DNA of 63,730 nt from Oscillospiraceae bacterium (lineage in GTDB: Bacteria > Bacillota > Clostridia > Oscillospirales > QAMX01). The stretch is taken from assembly GCA_015067825.1 (NCBI GenBank), contig SVLQ01000015.1:1-63730 (forward strand), written 5' to 3'. Each line of letters opens with the position of its first letter. Position 1 is the stretch's first letter. The notes beneath the pieces were generated by a model, which ran no database searches, had not been told where the DNA came from, and saw only the letters and a program-made list of their open reading frames with translations. Positions 34,678-42,453 of this stretch are shown here, piece by piece. A program made the translations under genes and the position numbers.

Positions 34678-36849
34678 TTACGCGCGGTCGAGACCCTGGA
34701 AGATGATCTCTTCGAGGTCGGCCAGCGTAACGTCGCCGGGTTCGCCAACTTCTTCAAGGATACCGTGGTAACGGCCGAGCCAGTAGTTCATGTTCAGGTT
34801 ATAGGTCTGGTGCAGATGGATCGGGCCCTTGTAACGCGGGTGACCGTCGCTGCCGCCGGCCGGCGCATAGACGCTGCTGCCGCCGTCGCCGCGTTCTTCG
34901 ATCGGGAGCGCGCACGGCGTATTTTCGTCGTACCAGAGCATATGCTTTCTGAACTGCGTGCCCGGGCGGGTGCGGTTATCGATGAAGGCCCAGCGCGGCG
35001 TGGTCTGGAAGTGGGTAAGCTGCCAGGCGAGCATTTCGCCGCAGGTGCGGCCGAAGGCATCGCGCTGTTCTTCTTCGGGGTGGATGAGTTGCCACACGAG
35101 CATCCATTCGACATCGCGGGAATACTTGAGGAACTTCCACCAGCCCTCGGCACCGACCTTGTATTTTTCGAGCAGTTCGGGGTCGGTCTCGAGCTGGAAG
35201 AGCGAATAATAGGCGACGGCCGCCATGCGGATATCGGAGTAGTTGGCTTCTTCGACGACTTCGCGGAAGATCTCTTCTTCGGTCATTTTGCTCGTGTCGA
35301 TCTTGAGGAGCTTCAGGCTGTTGATGCAGCGTTCGTAGTACTCACCGAGCAGGTCGGCGTAGCGGTACGGCTCTTCGAGGGCGAGCATGCGGTAGATCTT
35401 TTCCCACTGTTCGTCGCCGGTGATGTAGGCCGTGACCTTGAAGCACTGCAGGAGGATGGCGAGGCCGAGCGGCGCATCGTTGGGGCCGAGGCTGCCTTTG
35501 TTCATGTAGTAGCTGCGGTTCATGCGCGCCCACGAGGTCGGCTGGCCGCCGCAGTCGGTGTGGCAGAAGTCGTTGTCGGCGAGGTGCTTGGCATGACGCG
35601 CGGCGATGACGCGGATCAGCTCGGCGAGCTCCGGATCTTCGGGGCCGAGGATATCGTAGGCGAGGTGCCAGAGGGCGTAGTGGCCGACGAGCTCGTCGTT
35701 GGAGGTGTCGCACTTATAAGTAATATCGGCGTCGGTGTAGCCGCAGTTGGTGTAGAGGCGGGCAAGGCGCGCCGGGATCTCCATCGAGCTGTCGATCGCG
35801 TACATCGGCGGGATATCGTCGCCCTTCCATGTGACGGACGGGACGCGCACGGAGATCAGCTTGCCTTCCGGCGTGAGCAGCTTTTTCATAAAGACGCCAT
35901 CGGAGTAATCCGGTTCGTCTTCGGGGCTGTCGACGTGGTAGCTGCGGGCGATATAGCCCTCGACGTTTTTGAAAACGATCTCCGGCATGGCGTTGGTTTC
36001 GACCCAATCTTCGGGGACGGCGGGCGTCGGGGTGTACTCGACCAGGCCGACCGGGCCTTTTTCCGGCACGCCGAAGTCGGGGTTGCCGCCGCGCTTCAGG
36101 TAGGTTTTGTTCGATTTGTTGGAGGCCGGCTCGTTGTAGCGGATCACCGCGGGCACCGTGCCCTTCCAGCCCGGAACGTAGGCAAGGAGGAGGCAGGCTT
36201 CGGTCCAGAGGGTCGCCAGCTCTTTGGCGCGGCGGAGCTCTTCGGCCGAGGCTTTGCCTTCGTCACGCAGGACGGCGTAGCGGGCGAGGTCGCCCATCGC
36301 AAACAGCGACGTCCAGAGACCGTCGTTATCGGAGCATTCGCCCACGAAGGTCTTTTTGGCGGCGTTATAGATACCGCCGCTGAGCATGCCGCGGCGCGTC
36401 ATATATTTTTCGTTGATATCGCTCATCAGTTCGGCTTTTTTCTGCACCGACATCGCACGCATAGCAATGTGGGAAAGGCCGGTTTCGGAGAGCACCCAAA
36501 CACCGTTATCGCCGTCGAGGCCGATCGCTTTGATCGCGTTGTCACAGACGAACGCTTTGGCGCGGAACGAGAGAACACGGTCGAGCGGTTCGACATTTTC
36601 GGGGTCGATCAGCCAAAGGCCTTCGTTGGTGCCGATCCAAAGCTTTTTGCCGTCGCGGGCGGCACAGGTAACGTCGCCGGGCGCGATATAGGACGGGAGC
36701 TGCGCAAGCTCATCCGCGGAAAGAGTTACGGCGGGAATGGCGCTGAGTTCGGCTTCTTTTTCCGGATTTTTGCCGAGCGGCCACAGCATCACAAGGCGCT
36801 GAAGCGTGGAACGGACAGCTGTCGGTTTGCCCTGATAGTCACGTTTCAT
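34678..36849 (-). CDS. large protein of unknown function, paralogue of the 719-aa protein
   Basis: A 723-residue protein, collinear with the 719-aa protein throughout and identical over many stretches, including TLQRLVMLWPLGKNPEKEAE and HAKHLADNDFCHTDCGGQP. It has the same propeller-like N-terminus (KLWIGTNEGLWLIDPENVEP) and the same C-terminus (YNLNMNYWLGRYHGILEEVG). Divergence is greatest around residues 505-530 and in the last 100 residues. The pair is a tandem duplication that has been kept, which suggests related but distinct substrates. AAAGGATG lies 10 bases before ATG 36849. Function not known. Confidence 0.75.
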   Translation of the reverse strand: MKRDYQGKPTAVRSTLQRLVMLWPLGKNPEKEAELSAIPAVTLSADELAQLPSYIAPGDVTCAARDGKKLWIGTNEGLWLIDPENVEPLDRVLSFRAKAFVCDNAIKAIGLDGDNGVWVLSETGLSHIAMRAMSVQKKAELMSDINEKYMTRRGMLSGGIYNAAKKTFVGECSDNDGLWTSLFAMGDLARYAVLRDEGKASAEELRRAKELATLWTEACLLLAYVPGWKGTVPAVIRYNEPASNKSNKTYLKRGGNPDFGVPEKGPVGLVEYTPTPAVPEDWVETNAMPEIVFKNVEGYIARSYHVDSPEDEPDYSDGVFMKKLLTPEGKLISVRVPSVTWKGDDIPPMYAIDSSMEIPARLARLYTNCGYTDADITYKCDTSNDELVGHYALWHLAYDILGPEDPELAELIRVIAARHAKHLADNDFCHTDCGGQPTSWARMNRSYYMNKGSLGPNDAPLGLAILLQCFKVTAYITGDEQWEKIYRMLALEEPYRYADLLGEYYERCINSLKLLKIDTSKMTEEEIFREVVEEANYSDIRMAAVAYYSLFQLETDPELLEKYKVGAEGWWKFLKYSRDVEWMLVWQLIHPEEEQRDAFGRTCGEMLAWQLTHFQTTPRWAFIDNRTRPGTQFRKHMLWYDENTPCALPIEERGDGGSSVYAPAGGSDGHPRYKGPIHLHQTYNLNMNYWLGRYHGILEEVGEPGDVTLADLEEIIFQGLDRA

Positions 36850-36921
36850 GGGTCGTTCATCCTTTCGGGGTGGAATTTTGATCGCGCGGTTTGGAGAAAC
36901 CTCGCGTTTTTTTCTACCGAT

Positions 36922-36951
36922 AGTATACCATTTTCCGGCCCTTCATGTCAA
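36922..36951 (-). promoter_or_regulatory. promoter of the 723-aa protein gene
   Basis: Minus-strand TTGACA (36946-36951), 18 bases, TATACT (36922-36927). The core resembles that of the paralogue (both TTGACATG then TGGTATACT), so the promoter was duplicated with the gene. Confidence 0.85.
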
Positions 36952-36996
36952 CAAAAACGCGCACTTTAGCAGCGAAAAGTTTGGGCAAACCCGCTC

Positions 36997-37416
36997 TCAG
37001 CCCGGCATGGAGATCTTGCCGAGGGCGAGACTCGCCTCCATATCGCAGCTGCGCGCGCGGGCAAGATCGGCAAGCGTGATCACGCCGACCAAGCGGCGAT
37101 TTTTCGTCACCGGCAGACGGCGGATGCGGTGGGCCGCCATGACAGCAGCGGCCTCGCGCACATCGGCATCCGGCGGGATCGTGACCACTGCGCGCGTCAT
37201 CACCGCACCGACGGCAAGACCGCCGAGCTCCGTTTCCATTGCCACCGCCCGGGTCAAGATATCGCGGTCGGTGACAATGCCGCGCAGCTCGCCGTCGGCC
37301 TGTACGACCGGCAGCGAGCCGATATCGTAGTGTGTGAGCAGGCGAACGGCCTGCGAAACATCGGTTTCGGGCGTGACCGTGAGCACATTGGTATTCATCA
37401 GCGAAGCGACCATCAT
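36997..37416 (-). CDS. CBS-domain pair protein
   Basis: A 139-residue protein made of two CBS domains (VLTVTPETDVSQAVRLLTHY with GIVTDRDIL, then VVTIPPDADVREAAAVMAAH with VGVITLADLAR). Stand-alone CBS pairs bind adenine nucleotides or similar ligands and often regulate a partner. ATG 37416 lies 11 bases after GGAGG; the longer open frame upstream has no site and crosses the terminator region. The partner is unknown. Confidence 0.87.
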   Translation of the reverse strand: MMVASLMNTNVLTVTPETDVSQAVRLLTHYDIGSLPVVQADGELRGIVTDRDILTRAVAMETELGGLAVGAVMTRAVVTIPPDADVREAAAVMAAHRIRRLPVTKNRRLVGVITLADLARARSCDMEASLALGKISMPG

Positions 37417-37481
37417 CTGCAAAAAATCCTCCGTTTGCGTTCGTTCTCCGGATAGTTTCTCCCCTTTTTTGCCGTTTATGC

Positions 37482-37510
37482 AAAAAGACCGCCGCACGTG
37501 CGTGCGGCGG
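37482..37510 (-). terminator. terminator of the secreted stalk protein gene
   Basis: A 10-bp GC-rich stem (37489-37498 with 37501-37510) and a T5 run on the minus strand. The loop is only two bases as written, so the terminal pairs probably open. Confidence 0.75.
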
Positions 37511-37529
37511 CCAACAGGCGCGTCGGGAC

Positions 37530-38741
37530 TTACGAAACCGGGCCGAATTCCGGCAACGGCAGATACATCGGCAATTCATCACCGATGGCGGAATGGAGAG
37601 CGGCAACGGCGGCAGGTACGGCGGCCGAAGGGATTTCAAAAATTGCACTCCCGCGCTCGGAAAGCACATCTTCGGCCGCAGCGATCGAGGCGCTGTCGTT
37701 TGCCAACGTACCATTGGTGCGGCACATGACATAGCCGGCGGCAGCCAACGCTGCTTCGGCATCGGCGGAGAGCTCGCCGATGACCAGACGCGTCAGTGCG
37801 CGCGTGTGGGCAAACAGCAGGTCGTTGGCGGTATTGAGTGAGGCCAGTGTGGTATTGGCATTGCCGGCGAAGGCAAACCCGTGTCCGGCGACAAGGATGC
37901 GGCGCAGAAGCGCGCCGCTTTCGGCGATATTCGACGGATCGAGGCAAAAAACAGCCGAAATCCCGCGACTTTGCAGTGCGGCAAGGGCGGCATCGAGATC
38001 CGCAAGCCCATCGACCACAAAATAAACACGGTACTCTGCCGGCGGCGGCGTGGTGGTTGCCGGTGTGGTGGTGGCAGGCAGCGTCGTTTGCGTCGGTTGG
38101 GTGGTGGAGGAGGCCGGAGTTGTTTTCGGCGGCGTTGATGCAGTCGTCGCAGCAGTGGTCGGCGGCGTGGTGACCGGCGGCGGCGTGGTGATGGCGGGTG
38201 TAGTTTCGGGGTAGAAGCGGTTTAAGATATCAGGCGCGGTGGAGCGGTAGTAGCGGAGGAAGGAGTCGTTGGACATCAGGTTGTCGTCGGGATAGGTGAT
38301 GCGCACAAACGGCGCAGGCGTGACGTCGTTGTAGACGTAGGTGAGGTCGAGGTGCTCACAGGTAAAGGCCGCCGGCACGAACCACAGACCGTTTTTGCGC
38401 ACGGCAGCAGCCTGATAGACCCCGCCGAAAGCATCGGCAGCCGTGCCGACAGAGCTATCGAAATAGAGGATTCTGCCGGATTTCATGTTGGAGAGGAGAA
38501 CGGAGGAGGGCTGTTCGGTTCCGGTGAGGCCGAGCGTGACGAACATCTCGACGGAAACGTAGAGCTGGCCGTTTTGGAAGAAGGGCATCGACTCTTCGCG
38601 CGGGTCGTTGATTTTGTAGCCCGTGACCACAAGGATCACGGAATTGGCCGCCGCCGCAGGCAAAACAAGGCGCACCGCTGCCGCCAGAAGCAGCAGAACC
38701 GCCGCAAACACAGCCGGAATTGCCCGCCGCATTCGTTTCAC
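37530..38741 (-). CDS. exported protein with stalk domain, Thr/Pro linker and degenerate deacetylase domain
   Basis: A 403-residue protein. Residues 1-33 are a signal peptide or anchor (KRMRR then a long hydrophobic stretch ending in AAA). About 150 residues resemble a copper-amine-oxidase-type stalk domain (NGQLYVSVEMFVTLGLTG). A Thr/Pro linker of about 60 residues follows. The last 170 residues resemble a NodB polysaccharide deacetylase, but the catalytic TFDDG is VVDGL and the metal-binding His motif is FAGNAN. It is therefore probably a non-catalytic, wall-associated protein. It has its own promoter. Confidence 0.72.
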   Translation of the reverse strand: MKRMRRAIPAVFAAVLLLLAAAVRLVLPAAAANSVILVVTGYKINDPREESMPFFQNGQLYVSVEMFVTLGLTGTEQPSSVLLSNMKSGRILYFDSSVGTAADAFGGVYQAAAVRKNGLWFVPAAFTCEHLDLTYVYNDVTPAPFVRITYPDDNLMSNDSFLRYYRSTAPDILNRFYPETTPAITTPPPVTTPPTTAATTASTPPKTTPASSTTQPTQTTLPATTTPATTTPPPAEYRVYFVVDGLADLDAALAALQSRGISAVFCLDPSNIAESGALLRRILVAGHGFAFAGNANTTLASLNTANDLLFAHTRALTRLVIGELSADAEAALAAAGYVMCRTNGTLANDSASIAAAEDVLSERGSAIFEIPSAAVPAAVAALHSAIGDELPMYLPLPEFGPVS

Positions 38742-38775
38742 CTTTGATCGCCCCTTTCCATAGAATTTCTATTAT

Positions 38776-38804
38776 ATTTTACCTTTTTTCGCACCGTGTG
38801 TCAA
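38776..38804 (-). promoter_or_regulatory. promoter of the stalk protein gene
   Basis: Minus-strand TTGACA (38799-38804), 17 bases, TAAAAT (38776-38781). Confidence 0.88.
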
Positions 38805-38815
38805 GCTGTTATCGG

Positions 38816-38844
38816 TTGCCAGAAACGGGCAATTATGGTATAAT
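38816..38844 (+). promoter_or_regulatory. promoter of pgeF
   Basis: TTGCCA (38816-38821), 17 bases, TATAAT (38839-38844). It is back to back with the divergent promoter, with 11 bases between the -35 boxes. Confidence 0.85.
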
Positions 38845-38904
38845 ATTAAGTGGTTAGATATCGTTATTTTTTCGCCGCATGGCGCGTGCAGAAAGGTGGG
38901 GCTC

Positions 38905-39720
38905 ATGATCGTTTCCGGGGGATTTTCGTATCGGCCGGCCGAAAACGGCTGTTTGGTCGCGGAGTGTGACGCGCTCGCGCGCCATCCCCGTTTTACCCAC
39001 GCATTTTCCACGCGCATCGGCGGGGTGAGTGAAGGGCCGTACGCTTCGATGAACCTCACCACCGGCTCCGGCGACAGTCCGGAAGCCGTGCGCGAGAATT
39101 TTGCACGTCTCGTCGCCGCGCTGCCGCACGCGCCGCAGGCGATCTGCCACACACATCAGGTGCACAAGGACCGCGTTCTGACCGTTTCGGCTGCCAATGC
39201 CGCCGATTTTGCCGAGAACCCGCCGGACTGCGACGGGTTGGCCACCGCCGAACGCGGGCATTTGCTGGTCGGGAAATTTGCCGACTGTGTGCCGATTCTG
39301 CTCGCTGACCGCCGCACGGGTGCCGTCGCGGTGGTGCACGCCGGTTGGCGCGGCACGGCTATGCGCATCGCCGAGACAGGCGTTGAGACCATGCGCGATT
39401 CCTTCGGCACAGATCCCGCCGACCTGATCGCCGCTGTCGGGCCGTCGATCGGGCCGTGCTGCTTTTTGACGCATGCCGACGTCACCGATGCGATGTTTGC
39501 CGCCGTCGGGGATACGGCTGCCGCGTGGATCACGCCCGCAGACGACGGGCGCAGCCACGTGGATCTCAAGGGTATCAACGCCGCGATTCTGGATGCGGCC
39601 GGTGTCGGCGAGATTTTTGTCTGTCCGGACTGCACCTGCTGCTTGGCCGAGCTCTACCATTCGCACCGCCGCACAGGCCCGCTCCGCGGGAGCATGGTGG
39701 CGATGATCCAACAAAACTGA
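38905..39720 (+). CDS. pgeF: PgeF/YfiH-type laccase-domain protein
   Basis: A 271-residue protein of the former 'polyphenol oxidase' family, now known as a purine-nucleoside or peptidoglycan-editing factor family. The zinc-site motifs are intact: CHTHQVHKDRV, CDGLATAERGHLLVGKFADC, VAVVHAGWRGTAMRIAETG and VGPSIGPCCF. It acts in the cytoplasm on nucleosides or on misincorporated muropeptide precursors. ATG 38905 follows AAAGGTGG; an earlier GTG in frame overlaps the site. It is followed 24 bases later by a binding lipoprotein. Confidence 0.92.
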   Translation: MIVSGGFSYRPAENGCLVAECDALARHPRFTHAFSTRIGGVSEGPYASMNLTTGSGDSPEAVRENFARLVAALPHAPQAICHTHQVHKDRVLTVSAANAADFAENPPDCDGLATAERGHLLVGKFADCVPILLADRRTGAVAVVHAGWRGTAMRIAETGVETMRDSFGTDPADLIAAVGPSIGPCCFLTHADVTDAMFAAVGDTAAAWITPADDGRSHVDLKGINAAILDAAGVGEIFVCPDCTCCLAELYHSHRRTGPLRGSMVAMIQQN

Positions 39721-39744
39721 CACCGAAAGCGAGCTTCAGAAAGC

Positions 39745-41325
39745 ATGAGCCATTTTTCCCGATTTTCGCATATTTTTGCATATTGTCTGCTCGTTTCTGC
39801 GTTTTTTGGCGTATTTTCGGCATGCGGCACATCCGCCCCGGCAGAAACGTCCGCTTCGACGACCGTTCAGACCACGGCCGCCGTGCTGACACCGCCGCCG
39901 CAGGCCGTCAACTCGCTGTTTGGCGTACCGTACTACGACCACGGCAAACCGATGAACCCGCTCACCGAAACGATGCAGCTCAACCGCGATGTTTGCGCGC
40001 TCCTCTACGACACGCTCTTTACCGTCAGCGCCGATTTCCGCCCCGAAGCCAACCTCTGCACAGAAGCTGAGGAGACCGAAACCGGCTTTTTGCTGACGAT
40101 CCGCGAGGGTGTTCTCTTCCACGACGGCACACGCCTGACAACCAACGACGTGGTCTACTCGCTGAAACTGGCGATGACCGGCGAATCTTCAGTCTACCGC
40201 GACCGGTTTGACGGCGTGAGCGCGATCGGCATCGACGCGCAGAACCGCATCACCCTTACCACCGACGGCCGCTGTCCTTCGCTGCTGGCCGAGCTAAATA
40301 TCCCCATCATCAAACAGGGCACTGGCATTGAGACCGACGCCGTTGGCTCCGGCCGCTACTGCATGGTCGAAACCGACGGCCAGCGCTACCTTGTGCCCAA
40401 CACCGCGCATTTCTCCGGTCAAAGTATCGGCACGCAGATGACGCATATGCAGCTGACTGCTGTCGCCGACGCCGATTCGCTGATTTACGGCGTGGCTTCG
40501 GGCAACATCGACATCCTCCGCACGGCCGACGCCGCCAGCGCCGACATCGTGCTCCACGCCGACGCCGATCGATATTATTTGGAAACGACCACCCTTGTCT
40601 ACGCCGGTTACGGCAACCACAACGCGATTTTTGACCACGCGCGCATCCGCACGGCCGCTGCCGCGGTGATTCGCGCCGCATTCGACGGCAGCGTGACCGC
40701 CGCACCGATGCTCTTCCACCCGAACCTCGGCTATACCCTCGCCGAGCCCGAACCCGCCGACCCGCGCTACACGCCCGAAGTGCTGCTTGCGACGGCATTT
40801 GTGCAGTCGGGTTACCAGCGAAACGAAGAAGGCAGGTTTGTCCTCGCCGACGGTTCGTTCCTGACGCTGCGGCTGCTCGCCGACAACGCCGAGCGCGCGG
40901 CTGCCGAAAAAATTGCCGCTTCGTTTGAGGCCGCCGGACTGGCAGTGACTCTCACCACGGCGACCGGCAACACCTACGACGCCGCGCTGACCGCCAAGCA
41001 GTTCGACATCTGCCTCGGCACTTATCACGCAGGCTGCGACTTCGATTTCACCGCTCTGCTGCAAACCGGCGGCGCCTGCACGCTGTTTGGCATCGCCAGC
41101 AGCGACCTTGACCTGCTGCTCGCCTCCTACGAACAGGTGGGCACGGCCGACGGCGGACTGATTGCCAAGCAGATCGGCGAACGCATTGCCGTCAGCGGGC
41201 GCATCGTTCCGATCGGATATCGGCGGGATGAAGTGCTTTTGAACCGCAAATTCCGTATTTCCAATGTCAAAATGACGGCGGATGATATTTTCTACAACGT
41301 TTACGATTGGGCCCGCGCCAAATAG
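39745..41325 (+). CDS. oligopeptide-type (SBP_bac_5) substrate-binding lipoprotein
   Basis: A 526-residue protein with a lipoprotein signal (FGVFSAC, Cys at about residue 27) and a Thr/Ser-rich tether. It has the family-5 solute-binding fold (NRDVCALLYDTLFTVSADF, LTIREGVLFHDGTRLTTNDV). Relatives bind peptides, nickel or oligosaccharides and feed Opp/Dpp-type importers. No permease or ATPase gene is nearby, and the polar amino-acid importer at 25.6 kb is a different class. It is probably an orphan receptor or shared binding protein. Confidence 0.85.
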   Translation: MSHFSRFSHIFAYCLLVSAFFGVFSACGTSAPAETSASTTVQTTAAVLTPPPQAVNSLFGVPYYDHGKPMNPLTETMQLNRDVCALLYDTLFTVSADFRPEANLCTEAEETETGFLLTIREGVLFHDGTRLTTNDVVYSLKLAMTGESSVYRDRFDGVSAIGIDAQNRITLTTDGRCPSLLAELNIPIIKQGTGIETDAVGSGRYCMVETDGQRYLVPNTAHFSGQSIGTQMTHMQLTAVADADSLIYGVASGNIDILRTADAASADIVLHADADRYYLETTTLVYAGYGNHNAIFDHARIRTAAAAVIRAAFDGSVTAAPMLFHPNLGYTLAEPEPADPRYTPEVLLATAFVQSGYQRNEEGRFVLADGSFLTLRLLADNAERAAAEKIAASFEAAGLAVTLTTATGNTYDAALTAKQFDICLGTYHAGCDFDFTALLQTGGACTLFGIASSDLDLLLASYEQVGTADGGLIAKQIGERIAVSGRIVPIGYRRDEVLLNRKFRISNVKMTADDIFYNVYDWARAK

Positions 41326-41346
41326 CGCGGCAACGGAGGAACCGAC

Positions 41347-42453
41347 ATGACCGTAAAGCTCCTGCAAGTGGGCGATTTGCACCTCGATGCGGCGTACGCG
41401 CGCCTCGCTCCCGACCGCGCCAGCTATCGCCGCAGAGCCGCACGCGACCTGCTCGACGAGATCGTCGCAGTCGCAAAGGCCGAAGGTGCGGCGATGATTT
41501 TGTGCACGGGTGACTTGTTTGACACGCCGACACCTTACCGCGACACCGTGGAAGCGGCCGTCGCGGCATTTGGCCGCGCGCAGATCCCGGTGTTCCTCTC
41601 GCCTGGCAACCACGATTTTTTCACGCGCTCTTCGCCGTATTTTGCGGCCGATTGGAGTGAAAACGTGCATATTTTCACCGCGGAAACGCCGGAAACGATC
41701 GCTCTGCCCGACCTTAACTGCGAGGTCAGCGGCGTTGCGTTCCTCTCCGAACGCCCGGCGCTCCGCCCACTCTCTTCCCTCACGGCATCGGAAGGGAAGC
41801 TGTCGATTTTTGTCGGCCACGGCGAAGTCGCCGCGGATTCCGACTACGCCGCGTTCCCGACCGCCGAGATTGTCCGCGCCGGATTCGACCTCGTCGCCCT
41901 CGGCCACATCCACAAGCCCGAAGTCACCACCGTCGGCAAAACGCTCGTCGTCCAGAACGGCAGCGCGGAAGGTCACGGTTATGACGAGGCGGGCGAACAT
42001 GGCTACAGCCTCGTCACCCTTTCGGATGCCGGACATTCGGTACGGCTGATCCCCTCGTCTGGCATGCGTGCCGTACGGCTGGAGCTCGACGAAGCGTTAA
42101 CGGATACCAATGCGATTTTGGCGGCGGTTCTCGCGCAGTGCCCGCACCCGGAACGCACAATGGTACGGCTCGTTTGCAGCGCAGCAGAGCCGGACCGTTT
42201 GGAAGAAGCACTTCACGCGCAGTTCCTCGACTGTAAGCTCGTTTTGCGCGCGGAATCGGAACACGCCCGGACGGCGTTTTCTTCGCCGCTTTTGAAGCTC
42301 TTTGCCCAAAAGGCCGATGCCGCGCAAAAGGCGGCCAAATCGCCGAAAGAACAGGCGATCGCCGCCATGGCCGCGCAATTCGGTGAGGCCGCCATGCTTG
42401 GACGCGAACAGCCGCGCACGGCGATTTCAAACCCGAAAGGAGGCCCCGCATGA
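41347..42453 (+). CDS. SbcD/YhaO-like metallophosphoesterase (DNA repair nuclease subunit)
   Basis: A 368-residue calcineurin-type phosphoesterase with all metal motifs: LQVGDLHLDAAY, CTGDLFD, SPGNHDFFTR, VGHGEV and LGHIHKPE. It pairs with the Rad50/SbcC-like ATPase that follows. The ATPase start overlaps its stop as ATGA (42450-42453), so they are made in a fixed ratio. The pair resembles B. subtilis YhaO/YhaN more than SbcD/SbcC because the ATPase is short and has membrane segments. A role in processing DNA ends is likely. Confidence 0.9.
   Translation: MTVKLLQVGDLHLDAAYARLAPDRASYRRRAARDLLDEIVAVAKAEGAAMILCTGDLFDTPTPYRDTVEAAVAAFGRAQIPVFLSPGNHDFFTRSSPYFAADWSENVHIFTAETPETIALPDLNCEVSGVAFLSERPALRPLSSLTASEGKLSIFVGHGEVAADSDYAAFPTAEIVRAGFDLVALGHIHKPEVTTVGKTLVVQNGSAEGHGYDEAGEHGYSLVTLSDAGHSVRLIPSSGMRAVRLELDEALTDTNAILAAVLAQCPHPERTMVRLVCSAAEPDRLEEALHAQFLDCKLVLRAESEHARTAFSSPLLKLFAQKADAAQKAAKSPKEQAIAAMAAQFGEAAMLGREQPRTAISNPKGGPA

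Noticed and set aside
34642..36969. 775-codon open frame antisense to the 723-aa gene
   Set aside because: The minus-strand gene has a paralogue, a promoter and a ribosome binding site; the plus frame has none and runs through the terminator.
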